A stretch of 51,583 nucleotides of DNA from Chthonomonadaceae bacterium (GCA_027450145.1 DAIDKH010000029.1:1-51583), one strand, 5' to 3'. Counted from the stretch's first letter, positions 8,913-16,769 are shown. Notes: a model not told the origin generated them from the sequence alone. Numbers and translations: made by a program.

Positions 8913-8921
8913 TGCTATAAT
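8913..8921 (+). promoter_or_regulatory. Extended -10 promoter for the PhoB-like regulator
   Basis: TGCTATAAT combines a perfect TATAAT (8916-8921) with the upstream TG of an extended -10 element. No good -35 is visible, as expected for this promoter class. It lies about 60 bp before the ATG at 8982. Confidence 0.6.
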
Positions 8922-8981
8922 AGTACGTTTGTTAATGCTTACAGCCTTATCCCGTTGCTTGAGGGGGGCACTTAATTCAGC

Positions 8982-9662
8982 ATGAAGATACTTTTGGTAG
9001 ACGACGAACTGCCAATACTTGAGGCGATAGCGTATAACCTCAAAAAAGAGGGCTACACTGTTATAACCGCAACTGATGCAGCGCAATGCCTTGAGGAGAC
9101 AAGACAGGAAAAACCGGACCTCATTGTTCTCGACGTGATGCTCCCATCAATGAGCGGGTTTGATATATGTAAAACATTACGTAAACAGAGTGACGTACCG
9201 ATCATAATGTTAACGGCACGGGCGGATGAAACAGATCGAGTTGTGGGCCTTGAACTTGGCGCCGATGATTATGTTACAAAACCATTCAACATGCGCGAAC
9301 TCGTTGCGAGAGTAAAGAGTGTCCTACGCCGATCTGCACAGGGTGAATTGGAATCTGAGATACTGGTTGTGGGCAAGATTAGGATCGATTCCACCCGACA
9401 TGAAGTTGCCATCAACGGAGAAACCATTACAGTTTCACCCCGTGAGTTCGAATTATTGCGATTTCTGGCATCCCATCCTGGGCAGGTGTTCTCCCGCCAA
9501 GTTCTACTAGATCGAGTATGGGGAACTGAAGCTTTCGTTGAGGAACGCACGGTAGACGTGCATATGCGCTGGCTTCGCGAGAAGATAGAGGACAATCCGT
9601 CTCAGCCAGAACAGATTGTTACAGTGCGCGGTGTAGGATATAAGTTTGTAAATCGCGATTAG
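8982..9662 (+). CDS. PhoB-like OmpR-family response regulator
   Basis: A 226-residue regulator. The receiver domain has D7/D8, phospho-acceptor D51 (IVLDVMLPSMSG), T78 (IIMLTARAD) and K100 (DDYVTKPFNMRELVAR). The C-terminal winged helix contains EFELLRFLASHPGQVFSR, LLDRVWGTEAFVEERTVDVH and the terminal VRGVGYKFV typical of PhoB/PhoP. A GA-rich sequence with six G lies 13 nt upstream of the ATG. The cognate kinase starts 12 bp after its stop. PhoB-like identity rests on overall resemblance; no phosphate-transport gene is nearby, so the signal is not fixed by context. Confidence 0.93.
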   Translation: MKILLVDDELPILEAIAYNLKKEGYTVITATDAAQCLEETRQEKPDLIVLDVMLPSMSGFDICKTLRKQSDVPIIMLTARADETDRVVGLELGADDYVTKPFNMRELVARVKSVLRRSAQGELESEILVVGKIRIDSTRHEVAINGETITVSPREFELLRFLASHPGQVFSRQVLLDRVWGTEAFVEERTVDVHMRWLREKIEDNPSQPEQIVTVRGVGYKFVNRD

Positions 9663-9674
9663 GTTGGAGTCGTT

Positions 9675-10727
9675 GTGTTAAATCGGTTACTGACTGAAAA
9701 ACTGCTTGATGAAGTCCATACTGGCGTCATTGGTGTAGATAGTTCTCGCCGGATTCAATCCGCGAACGCAGCGGCGTGCCAGCTCTTGGGTGCGCGGCAG
9801 ATGAACTTGGCTGGTCGGTCCTTGGTAGAGGCAACGCTTTCGTACGAGTTGTTGAATCTGCTTGTTGAGGCTGAACAGTGCGGTAACACCGTGGAGCGCG
9901 AACTTCGCCGAAGTGAGGCTACCGGCAGAACACTGAATGCGCGAGTGTGCCATGTCCCAAGATCTGAGGATGGCACAGAAGAGATGTACCTTATTCTCCT
10001 CGACGATGTTACCGAGTTACGGTATCTTGAAACTGTGCGCCGCGATTTTGTAGCCAACGTTTCTCATGAACTGCGAAGTCCACTTGCATCGATTCGCGCC
10101 ATGGCCGAAACGCTTCAAGACGGCGCCATACATGATCAGGCAGTTTCGTTACGGTTCCTGGAAATCATTATCGGCGAGGTTGAGCGACTTACTCGGCTGC
10201 TGGAGGATCTATTAATCCTCTCACGATCCGAGTCACAACTTCCAGAGCTTGCACCATTTGCCCTTGACTCTCTTCTGCGGGAAGTTGTGGAGCGGTTTCA
10301 GGCACGCGCAGATAAGTCTGGTGTCTCCCTCGTAGCAGACATTGCGAGTGACATTCTAGTGAGCGCAAATCGTGACCAAATGGAGCAGGTAGTTGTAAAT
10401 CTTGTCGATAATGGCATCAAATACACGCCTGCCGGTGGACAGGTAAGGGTTTCAACAAAACTTGGCCGCAGCGGGATTACCGTAGAAGTGGAGGATACGG
10501 GCATGGGAATACTGAGTCAGGACCTTCCTAGGCTATGGGAACGCTTTTACCGCACCGATAGGGCCAGATCGAGGCAGTCGGGTGGTACCGGGTTGGGCCT
10601 TGCAATCGTGAAGCATATTGTGGAGAACCACGGTGGGACAGTAGCAGTCACTAGTGAATATGGAATTGGGAGCCGGTTCAGCTTTACCCTACCATATGAT
10701 GTGAACACAAAACAAGCCACACGTTAA
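9675..10727 (+). CDS. PhoR-like PAS sensor histidine kinase, no membrane segment
   Basis: A 350-residue kinase starting at GTG with GGAG five bases upstream. A PAS domain (about residues 10-115, LLDEVHTGVIGVDSSRRIQS to ILLDDVTELRYL) is followed by the H box RDFVANVSHELRSPLASIR (H131), a second helix rich in LLEDLLILSRSES, and the ATPase domain with NLVDNGIKYTPAG, VEDTGMGI, LWERFYRTDRARSR and GTGLGLAIVKHI. The PhoR-type core matches its partner regulator. Classical PhoR has one or two N-terminal membrane helices; none is seen here, so the signal is probably read inside the cell or through a partner protein. Confidence 0.92.
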   Translation: MLNRLLTEKLLDEVHTGVIGVDSSRRIQSANAAACQLLGARQMNLAGRSLVEATLSYELLNLLVEAEQCGNTVERELRRSEATGRTLNARVCHVPRSEDGTEEMYLILLDDVTELRYLETVRRDFVANVSHELRSPLASIRAMAETLQDGAIHDQAVSLRFLEIIIGEVERLTRLLEDLLILSRSESQLPELAPFALDSLLREVVERFQARADKSGVSLVADIASDILVSANRDQMEQVVVNLVDNGIKYTPAGGQVRVSTKLGRSGITVEVEDTGMGILSQDLPRLWERFYRTDRARSRQSGGTGLGLAIVKHIVENHGGTVAVTSEYGIGSRFSFTLPYDVNTKQATR

Positions 10728-10751
10728 CCAGGTGTCTAGTTAAAACAGAAA

Positions 10752-10785
10752 ATGTCGGCGGAATGTATTTTAACTCCGCCGACAT
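10752..10785 (-). terminator. Terminator between convergent genes
   Basis: A perfect 11-bp stem, ATGTCGGCGGA and TCCGCCGACAT, with a 12-nt loop. Read on the minus strand it is followed by TTTTCTGTTTTAACT, fitting intrinsic termination of the acidic small-protein gene. The plus-strand side lacks a T run but may also end the PhoB/PhoR-like operon. Confidence 0.8.
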
Positions 10786-10815
10786 CGTGTAACAACAATC
10801 TGTAATTTATCGTCC

Positions 10816-11085
10816 CTATAGATCCTCTTCCTCTGTTTCGTCGTCATCCTCGGGCTCGTCATCATCGGCTACGCTTTCATAGGCGTCAGACTCGCGATAT
10901 GAATTGTCTTCTTCATCGCGTTCTAAAACTGCGCGATCCTCAAACGACATGGTACCACTCTTCTTGCGAGCCTCCTCGCTAATAAAGCGAACCTTAATGT
11001 CAGCCATCCAAAGTGGTATGTTCGGCATCGGTTTACCGGTCTCGGAGCATAGAACCTCTCGAACTTCAAAATCGTCTCTACGCAA
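10816..11085 (-). CDS. Small acidic protein of unknown function
   Basis: An 89-residue frame. The N-terminal half (VLCSETGKPMPNIPLWMADI, VRFISEEARKKSGT) looks folded. The C-terminal 35 residues are almost all Asp/Glu with a few Ser and Tyr (DDDEPEDDDETEEEDL), as in nucleic-acid-mimic or chaperone-tail segments. The apparent start is TTG at 11085 with GGAG ten bases upstream; the upstream frame stays open, so the start is uncertain. It is followed by a good minus-strand terminator, which supports it being a real transcription unit, possibly shared with the small membrane protein at 11162-11365. Function unknown. Confidence 0.55.
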   Translation of the reverse strand: MRRDDFEVREVLCSETGKPMPNIPLWMADIKVRFISEEARKKSGTMSFEDRAVLERDEEDNSYRESDAYESVADDDEPEDDDETEEEDL

Positions 11086-11161
11086 TTTAGGCGATCTCCC
11101 CTCGTCCTGAGCTCCAGGACGTAATTCTAGTGTTTCGTGATTTCTTCCGGCTGCAGCAAAT

Positions 11162-11365
11162 TCAATTACTGCGCTGGCTCACTTTGTGTGACATATAGCC
11201 GTTGGCAAGCATAAGAAGACCTGCGCCTAAGTAAACAATCGCGGTCTCCTTGGACGGTTTTGTACCGGTTTCGGCAATCCATTTACCACCGGATACGAAT
11301 CCCAGCGCGGCAATAACCAGTAGGAGACTGCCGATAACATTAAACATATTGAAGAAGCGCTGCAT
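11162..11365 (-). CDS. Small two-helix membrane protein
   Basis: A 67-residue protein with two hydrophobic segments, VIGSLLLVIAALGFVSGGKW (about residues 10-29) and AIVYLGAGLLMLANGYMSHK (about 42-60), joined by a short polar loop (AETGTKPSKET). The ATG has a good SD (GGAGAGAAG directly upstream). I do not recognise the family. It precedes the acidic small protein by 76 bp on the same strand and may be co-transcribed with it. Confidence 0.7.
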   Translation of the reverse strand: MQRFFNMFNVIGSLLLVIAALGFVSGGKWIAETGTKPSKETAIVYLGAGLLMLANGYMSHKVSQRSN

Positions 11366-11671
11366 CTTCTCTCCGTTGCGCTCACGTGCGCATCCAAGTA
11401 TTTACTCTCTAACCTATGATTATACCTCATGAGCCGTCGCACCGTGGGCATCATGCATACGCCAGCGGTGTTTGCGCCCATTCCGTGTCACACTCCACGG
11501 TAAGATCGTGGCAACATTACAACCGGTCATATGTCTATAAATTGAAGGCGACACGTGTCCTTATTCGGTTAGCATACGCGAATTGGGTGACAAAAGGTAA
11601 TCATCACGCTGTATAATAATTGCAATATGACGTAATCGCTGTATATTTCTACTACCGGAGGGTCTGTTTAA
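11366..11671. other. Divergent intergenic region with candidate promoters both ways
   Basis: For the minus-strand small membrane protein a TATAAT lies at 11419-11424 (plus-strand ATTATA), about 55 bp upstream, without a clear -35. For the plus-strand DUF6599-like gene, TATAAT lies at 11612-11617 with a GTGACA at 11587-11592, a long 19-bp spacer. No gene is seen in the gap. Confidence 0.45.
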
Positions 11672-12589
11672 ATGCTGAAGTTGTGGGCGCGAGCGCTGCC
11701 CGTTGCCGCTGCAGTCTGTTCAATAGGCTTGTGTACCGCCGCTAACGCGATCACCCTGCCACCGGCGGTTGCTGGTTTTAGGCTAACCACAGCCCCCAAA
11801 ACATACGGTCCCAGCACCCTTGCAGACCATGTAGATGGCGCCGCACAGGCAGTTATGCGGTACCACTTTAAAAGCTGTCTTTATGGCATTTACGCTCCCG
11901 GCGGCAGGGGTTCGCAAGTCATTACCGCAGATGTGTACACCATGGCCGATACGCTGGACTCGTTCGGTTACTTCTCCGCGCAATTAAGCCCGGGCGCAGC
12001 GTATGTAAAACACGTTTCCGTTGGTGCAGGTGGCTTTATGCTAAATACTAACGTAACGTTCTGGCGCGGGCCCTATGTTGTGAGTGTAACCATCGCAGCA
12101 AGTCAACCCACTGCCAATTTCCACAGCGCGATGTTCTCCATAGCGCGGGCAATCAACAGCCGATTATCGGGTTCGTCAGCGGAACCCTCTGGGCTGCACA
12201 TGCTGCCTGCCGGCCGGGTGCCCTATTCAGAAATGTTTCAACGGCGGGATGTTGGTGGGGAGCGATTTTTAACCAATGGATTTTCAGCGCGCTACGCGGC
12301 TGCGGGTGAGCAGGCAACTCTGTTCATCTGTACATATCCTTCTAACTCCGCCGCTTCGGCCGCGTATCACAACTACCTCTCTTCTAGCAGCAAACCCTTT
12401 TCACTGGCGCCTGGGGCTCATCCGCAACTGATACATGGACTGGGCTCCTCCGCATTTATGGTCAAAACCCGATTTACGGGCTCTGTCATCGCTGCCCTAA
12501 AAGGCAAATATGTAGTGGGAATGTTCAAAACGGCAAATGCATTAGTTGCCAAGCGCCTTGTGACCAGCACTATTGCACATCTTCATTAA
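11672..12589 (+). CDS. Secreted DUF6599-like protein
   Basis: A 305-residue protein with a clear Sec signal peptide (LWARALPVAAAVCSIGLCTA, cleavage near ANAI). The mature part begins LPPAVAGFRLTTAPKTYGPS and carries DHVDGAAQAVMRYHFKSC and ITADVYTMADTLDSFGYFSA, the pattern I associate with DUF6599 (an IDG-A-YL-Y-F motif followed by a Y-M-D-A-G-F segment). A second half with a similar plan (YSEMFQRRDVGGERFLTNGF, ATLFICTYPSNSAASAAYHN) suggests an internal duplication. The ATG has a strong SD (GGAGGGTC). It is first in a same-strand run with a Tat-exported DUF362 protein and a polyferredoxin, so a role outside the membrane in that redox pathway is inferred. Confidence 0.7.
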   Translation: MLKLWARALPVAAAVCSIGLCTAANAITLPPAVAGFRLTTAPKTYGPSTLADHVDGAAQAVMRYHFKSCLYGIYAPGGRGSQVITADVYTMADTLDSFGYFSAQLSPGAAYVKHVSVGAGGFMLNTNVTFWRGPYVVSVTIAASQPTANFHSAMFSIARAINSRLSGSSAEPSGLHMLPAGRVPYSEMFQRRDVGGERFLTNGFSARYAAAGEQATLFICTYPSNSAASAAYHNYLSSSSKPFSLAPGAHPQLIHGLGSSAFMVKTRFTGSVIAALKGKYVVGMFKTANALVAKRLVTSTIAHLH

Positions 12590-12636
12590 TCACCCAACGG
12601 TTATTAACACCTGGTGAGGAAGGAGCTTCATAATAA

Positions 12637-13653
12637 ATGGCCGAAGATAACAAGCGGGTGAAATCTCGCAGGCAGTTTCTGGAAGTTGCGGGAGGTGCGG
12701 CAGCACTCGGTGGGTTATATGGTCTCACGTTCTTTCAGGGTGAAGGCTTCGCCTCTCCGAAAAATATACGACCCGCACCGGCTCCACAACCCGGGATGCC
12801 TGATATCGCAGTAGTGGAGGGAAATCCATCCACATATGGCGACATTACGGAGCAGGCCGTCAACGCTATCGGAGGCATCAGCCGCTTTGTTAAGAAGGGC
12901 GACAAGGTAGTCATTACGCCGAATATCGGTTGGATGCGAACCCCAGATCAGGCAGCAACTACCCACCCGGCCGTTGTTAGAAAACTCGTGCAAATGGTGC
13001 AAAGCGCTGGTGCCTCCCGCATTACTCTCATCGATTATTCACTGGACGACTGGAAATTAGCGTTCCAGATATGCGGTGCAAATGATGCCGTGAAGGGTAC
13101 GATGGCAAGTCTATTGTCTCCGGATCACCCTACCATGTATCGCAAAGTATCTATTCCAAGCAAGGTTCCCAATAAAACAATTGATGGCGCTGAATATGAC
13201 CCGCGGCATCATTACGACCGCATTGAACAGATGTTGCCGCGCGACATTATTGAAGCGGACTGCTTCATAGTCAATCCTGTAGTGAAAGATCACGAGGCTG
13301 CGGTTATCACGATTGCGATGAAAAAACTGATGGGTTGTATCTGGAATAGAAAAGATTACCATCGCTACGGTCTCCATCCTTGCATAGCGGAACTCAACAT
13401 GTACCTGCGCCCCACCCTCATCGTTACGGATGCTACGCGGGCACTTCAGACAAGAGGTCCCAAGGGGCCAGGCATAGTTACCACGCCTAACAAGGTCCTT
13501 GCAGGAACCGATCCGGTGGCGATGGACTCCTATTGTTGTCAATTTCTAACCGTGAACGGAGTAACTCCGGATCAGGTTCCGCATCTGGTCATTGCGGATA
13601 GCTTGGGTAGAGGGAAGATAGATACCAGCAGCCTCAATATCAAGGAGGTCTAG
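12637..13653 (+). CDS. Tat-exported DUF362 protein
   Basis: A 338-residue protein with a twin-arginine signal (KSRRQFLEVAGGAAALGGLY), so it is exported folded and probably with cofactor. The body matches DUF362: DIAVVEGNPSTYGDITEQAV, a KKGDKVVITPNIG segment, TTHPAVVRKLVQMVQSAGAS, ECDCF-like EADCFIVNPVVKDHEAAVIT, KKLMGCIWNRKDYH, and GTDPVAMDSYC near the end. Members of this family are often linked to iron-sulfur proteins; some carry ferredoxin domains, but this one does not. It lies 47 bp after the DUF6599-like gene, with GAGGAAGGAG upstream of the ATG. A role as a partner of the polyferredoxin at 14534 is inferred from context. Confidence 0.85.
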   Translation: MAEDNKRVKSRRQFLEVAGGAAALGGLYGLTFFQGEGFASPKNIRPAPAPQPGMPDIAVVEGNPSTYGDITEQAVNAIGGISRFVKKGDKVVITPNIGWMRTPDQAATTHPAVVRKLVQMVQSAGASRITLIDYSLDDWKLAFQICGANDAVKGTMASLLSPDHPTMYRKVSIPSKVPNKTIDGAEYDPRHHYDRIEQMLPRDIIEADCFIVNPVVKDHEAAVITIAMKKLMGCIWNRKDYHRYGLHPCIAELNMYLRPTLIVTDATRALQTRGPKGPGIVTTPNKVLAGTDPVAMDSYCCQFLTVNGVTPDQVPHLVIADSLGRGKIDTSSLNIKEV

Positions 13654-13746
13654 GAAGGATTCAGGTTGACAAGGGGTCGTCTCGCGTAATTCACTTCAGT
13701 TCCCGATAACATTACTATACGCAACTACAACATTGGGAACCAGTAA

Positions 13747-14508
13747 ATGATCATCAAAGAGATCCATATCGACCACCTGCTTCCTCAGATCAAGGTTGGT
13801 ACTGGCGGAAGGTTTAGTGCTGCCAGTATCGCAGCCCTGGCTGCCAGCATAGACCATCAAGGTTTGTTGCAGCCAGTGTGCGCAGCCATATGTGATGACG
13901 GGAACATTCGTCTCATTGCTGGAGCCCGTCGCGTGCGGGCCGTACAAGTGTTAGGCTGGCAAACCATAATTTGTGTAGTGCGTTACGTATGCAGCGAGGC
14001 AGAAGCGGTTGCTCTTGCGATGGCAGAGAACCTTCATCGCGCCAACCCACCCGCCGTTGCATTTTCAAACAACATGACCGAACTGTTGAAGGCGCTTGGT
14101 TCCGTCGATGCAGTTGCCCTTGAGTTAGGTCTTCGGCCGGAGCGTGTAGGCAAGTTCGTTGAACCTAAGGTTTCTGTTTCTGGTAAAAAATCTGTGGATG
14201 CCGGCGACACTACTAGTTGCTCGAACACCCTCAACGCTGAACCACAAAAAACAGATGACGGGCATGTGGATGCCGGTGTAAGCAGCCACCATTGTAGACA
14301 CAGTGTGGATATGCAGATTGCAGTCGTACACGATGGTAAAAATAGCCGTCGATCTATTTTGACAGCTAACAAGAATTCGAAAGTGTCGAACTGCGATAAC
14401 CAAAGGTCGTGTAACGGCCGCTTAACCTGTAGTTGCATACCTGAGAAATTACGTGAACCGATTAGATTACTGATAGAATCGTTTCAGGAGGCACAAATGG
14501 TCTCCTGA
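13747..14508 (+). CDS. ParB/Spo0J-like domain protein with unusual C-terminus
   Basis: A 253-residue protein. Residues 1-100 follow the ParB N-terminal fold: IHIDHLLPQ, AASIDHQGLLQPV, IAGARRVRAVQVLGW (the GxRRxRA box) and AMAENLHRANPPAVAFS (the ENxHR box). A short HTH-like region follows (SVDAVALELGLRPERVGKFV). The last 120 residues are Ser/Asn/Cys/His-rich, with no recognised domain. True chromosome-partition ParB is usually next to parA, which is absent here. The gene sits between DUF362 and the polyferredoxin, so a regulatory or enzymatic role for the ParB-like fold is possible. The SD is weak. Its last codons overlap a mini-ORF and hairpins controlling the next gene. Confidence 0.75.
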   Translation: MIIKEIHIDHLLPQIKVGTGGRFSAASIAALAASIDHQGLLQPVCAAICDDGNIRLIAGARRVRAVQVLGWQTIICVVRYVCSEAEAVALAMAENLHRANPPAVAFSNNMTELLKALGSVDAVALELGLRPERVGKFVEPKVSVSGKKSVDAGDTTSCSNTLNAEPQKTDDGHVDAGVSSHHCRHSVDMQIAVVHDGKNSRRSILTANKNSKVSNCDNQRSCNGRLTCSCIPEKLREPIRLLIESFQEAQMVS

Positions 14509-14526
14509 CGTTTATTGGCAGGAGAC
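14484..14526 (+). promoter_or_regulatory. Mutually exclusive hairpins and mini-ORF before the polyferredoxin gene
   Basis: TCAGGAG (14484-14490) can pair with CTCCTGA (14502-14508). GTCTCCTG (14500-14507) can instead pair with CAGGAGAC (14519-14526). The shared middle segment means only one stem forms at a time. The second stem hides the SD (AGGAG, 14520-14524) of the ATG at 14534. Within the region AGGAGG (14486-14491) stands five bases before ATG GTC TCC TGA (14497-14508), a three-codon mini-ORF that is also the in-frame end of the ParB-like gene. Ribosomes ending there would open the SD-hiding stem. Translational coupling or attenuation is inferred. Confidence 0.6.
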
Positions 14527-14533
14527 TGTTTTC

Positions 14534-16690
14534 ATGGCAGATATACCTCAGGAGTTTCCGGTGAGCCGTGGGTGCGGTGGCTGTGGAGGCGGCTGCGGTT
14601 GCGCAAGCAAAGCACAATCTGGCGATCAGCGGATGAAGCTTGCAGACATAACATCGTTCCGCAAAAAAACCAGCGGCGACGCGGTCTCATCTCCAACAGG
14701 GATGTTCGCAACAAACGGTACGGTCGCCGCGGCAGACATCGGTGATGGCCCGTATGGTCGTTTTACAGCGGAGCAGAAGCGGAAAATGCGCGAACAGCCC
14801 GGCAATCGCGCAGCACATAACATAGTGAAGGTGCGGCGTACTGTACAAATCCTGACGTTCCTATTGTTTTGTGCTCTCTTCTTCCTGACTACCGCAACCA
14901 GGGAAAACAGCTATGGCATAAACAAGAATTTCTTTATGCTCATGGACTTTCTCAACACCCTCAAAAATGGTATTGCTTCTCATCACCTAGCAATCTATGC
15001 CATAGGTCCTGGCATTTTCATCTTGCTTCTCACACTGTGGGGCGGTCGCATTTTTTGTGGTTGGATATGCCCGTTAGGCACAGCAATCGACATTTCCGAT
15101 CGACTGTTGTACCGCAAGGGCAGGCTGTTCTACACGAAGAAGCGTAGCGATACACGTAGGTTTCGCAATTGGAAGTACATTTATCTGCTGGTCGGTCTTG
15201 GTGCACTGACATTTGGAGTGGACATTCTTACCTTTGGCGACCCAATCTCCCTCATCACGCGTACCTTTACATTTTGCATCTTTCCGCCCATCAGCTATGT
15301 ATGGAACGGCTTCCTAAACGTCGCTGACTCGCACTACATCCACGGAGGATCTCTTCTCTACAACCTTGGCTACAACATTGATAGCCTTCGCCTTCCTTCC
15401 GACCATTATTATAATGGCCTGGGAGTCCTCCTTATATTTGTGGGTCTCATTGGACTCTCCGGATACCAGGAGCGGTTCTGGTGCCGTAATCTATGTCCGT
15501 ATGGTGGTCTTCTTGCTCTAATTTCGCGCGTTTCCTGGCTCCGGCACTACATAAAAATGGACGGCTGCATACATTGCAAAAAGTGCGAATTCCAATCGCG
15601 GATGGGGTGCTACGATAATCTAGACAAAAATGCGAAACAAGAAGCGATGCACAGCATTAGTGAGTGCATTCAATGCTTCCGTTGCGAAACGGTCTGCCCC
15701 ACAGACGTTATTCAGATTCAGGCCCGTGTACCAGCGAGTATTAAGGAGGCGCTTCACCTTTCACCTGCTGGCAAAGCCCCGCGCCCAGAGCCTCAAACTG
15801 AGATCGATCTAGGCAAGCGACGTGTAGTCTCTGCTATAGGGGCCGGCGTGTTGTGGGGTACAGTAACGCAGAGCGCACCCAGTGCTTACCAAGGATCAAT
15901 AAGGCGATACAACAAAAACAACACAGCAATGCGGCCACCCGGTGCCCTACCCGAAAGCGAGTTCCTGGCAGCTTGTACACGTTGCGCAGAATGCATGAAG
16001 GTTTGTCCTACCAATGCCCTGCAACCTGCGACCTTTGAGTTCGGGCTTCAAGGTATCTGGACACCCATTCTAGTCCCATCCATTGGCCCATGCGCCGAAA
16101 AATGCACATCGTGCGGCGATGTATGCCCAACGGGCGCTATCCGTCCATTCACTTGGCAGGACAAACGGTACAAGTTAAAGATGGGCCTCGCAAGCGTCGA
16201 CCATTCTATTTGTGTCGCATGGAATGGCGGACGGGACTGCATCGTTTGTGCAGAAGTTTGTCCTTACTCAGCCGTGGTTTTTCGTGATACTTTTGACGAT
16301 ACCCTTCCAAAGGATCCCACCCTGCCTATCAACCATGTAGACGCTACGGGCAAGGAGGACAACCGAGGCCGGATGAAGCGTGTACCCACCGTTGATGAAC
16401 GCCTGTGTACCGGGTGTGGGCTGTGTGAATACCACTGCCCCGTTATGCCAACACATGCTATTGTTGTCTATACCTATCAAGAAGACCGCAACTTCAAACA
16501 GCCCAAAGAAAAATGGGATGATGGATTCTGGCGTGGTGACTGGGACGCGCGCAAGGACATTGGGAAAGATGCTGAGTATGCGGCCACGAAAGAGGAACTG
16601 GCAAAACACATAGCGATCGACGGTCCCAGTGGTGGTGGTGGCAGTGCCTCAGGTGCCGCGTATAATCCTGATCCAACAGGAGCTCAGTAG
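14534..16690 (+). CDS. Membrane polyferredoxin, NapH-NapG-like fusion
   Basis: A 718-residue protein. Residues 14-23 are a Cys cluster (CGGCGGGCGC). Residues 100-330 hold several membrane helices with the NapH/NosR signature CGWICPLG (175-182) and CRNLCPYGG (317-325). Two 4Fe-4S motifs follow: CIHCKKC (345-351) and CIQCFRCETVCP (378-389). At 428-446 a KRR-hydrophobic segment (KRRVVSAIGAGVLWGTV) resembles an internal Tat signal or anchor. After it come RPPGALPESEF and four cluster motifs: CTRCAECMKVCP, CAEKCTSCGDVCP, CIVCAEVCP and CTGCGLCEYHCP, the arrangement of NapG/MauM ferredoxins. I infer electron transfer from membrane quinol to external partners such as the DUF362 protein. A terminator follows. 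Confidence 0.88.
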   Translation: MADIPQEFPVSRGCGGCGGGCGCASKAQSGDQRMKLADITSFRKKTSGDAVSSPTGMFATNGTVAAADIGDGPYGRFTAEQKRKMREQPGNRAAHNIVKVRRTVQILTFLLFCALFFLTTATRENSYGINKNFFMLMDFLNTLKNGIASHHLAIYAIGPGIFILLLTLWGGRIFCGWICPLGTAIDISDRLLYRKGRLFYTKKRSDTRRFRNWKYIYLLVGLGALTFGVDILTFGDPISLITRTFTFCIFPPISYVWNGFLNVADSHYIHGGSLLYNLGYNIDSLRLPSDHYYNGLGVLLIFVGLIGLSGYQERFWCRNLCPYGGLLALISRVSWLRHYIKMDGCIHCKKCEFQSRMGCYDNLDKNAKQEAMHSISECIQCFRCETVCPTDVIQIQARVPASIKEALHLSPAGKAPRPEPQTEIDLGKRRVVSAIGAGVLWGTVTQSAPSAYQGSIRRYNKNNTAMRPPGALPESEFLAACTRCAECMKVCPTNALQPATFEFGLQGIWTPILVPSIGPCAEKCTSCGDVCPTGAIRPFTWQDKRYKLKMGLASVDHSICVAWNGGRDCIVCAEVCPYSAVVFRDTFDDTLPKDPTLPINHVDATGKEDNRGRMKRVPTVDERLCTGCGLCEYHCPVMPTHAIVVYTYQEDRNFKQPKEKWDDGFWRGDWDARKDIGKDAEYAATKEELAKHIAIDGPSGGGGSASGAAYNPDPTGAQ

Positions 16691-16699
16691 GCCTGATTA

Positions 16700-16769
16700 C
16701 CGCGGCAATGGTGACACAGATGTGTCGTTAAGCGTCCACTGTACCACTGCCGCGGCCCCGCCTCTTTTG
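16700..16769 (+). terminator. Terminator of the redox cluster
   Basis: CCGCGGCAATGGT (16700-16712) pairs with ACCACTGCCGCGG (16743-16755) with one mismatch, enclosing a smaller stem GACAC/GTGTC. A CTCTTTTG tail follows. It ends the polyferredoxin transcript and faces the convergent UvrA-like gene. Confidence 0.7.

Noticed and set aside
13666-13671. Perfect TTGACA before the ParB-like gene
   Set aside because: No acceptable -10 lies 16-18 bp downstream, so I did not call a promoter; an internal promoter there remains possible.
14034-14438. Minus-strand 134-codon frame opposite the ParB-like gene
   Set aside because: Antisense shadow; the plus frame has the ParB boxes. The length reflects the biased codons of the unusual C-terminus.
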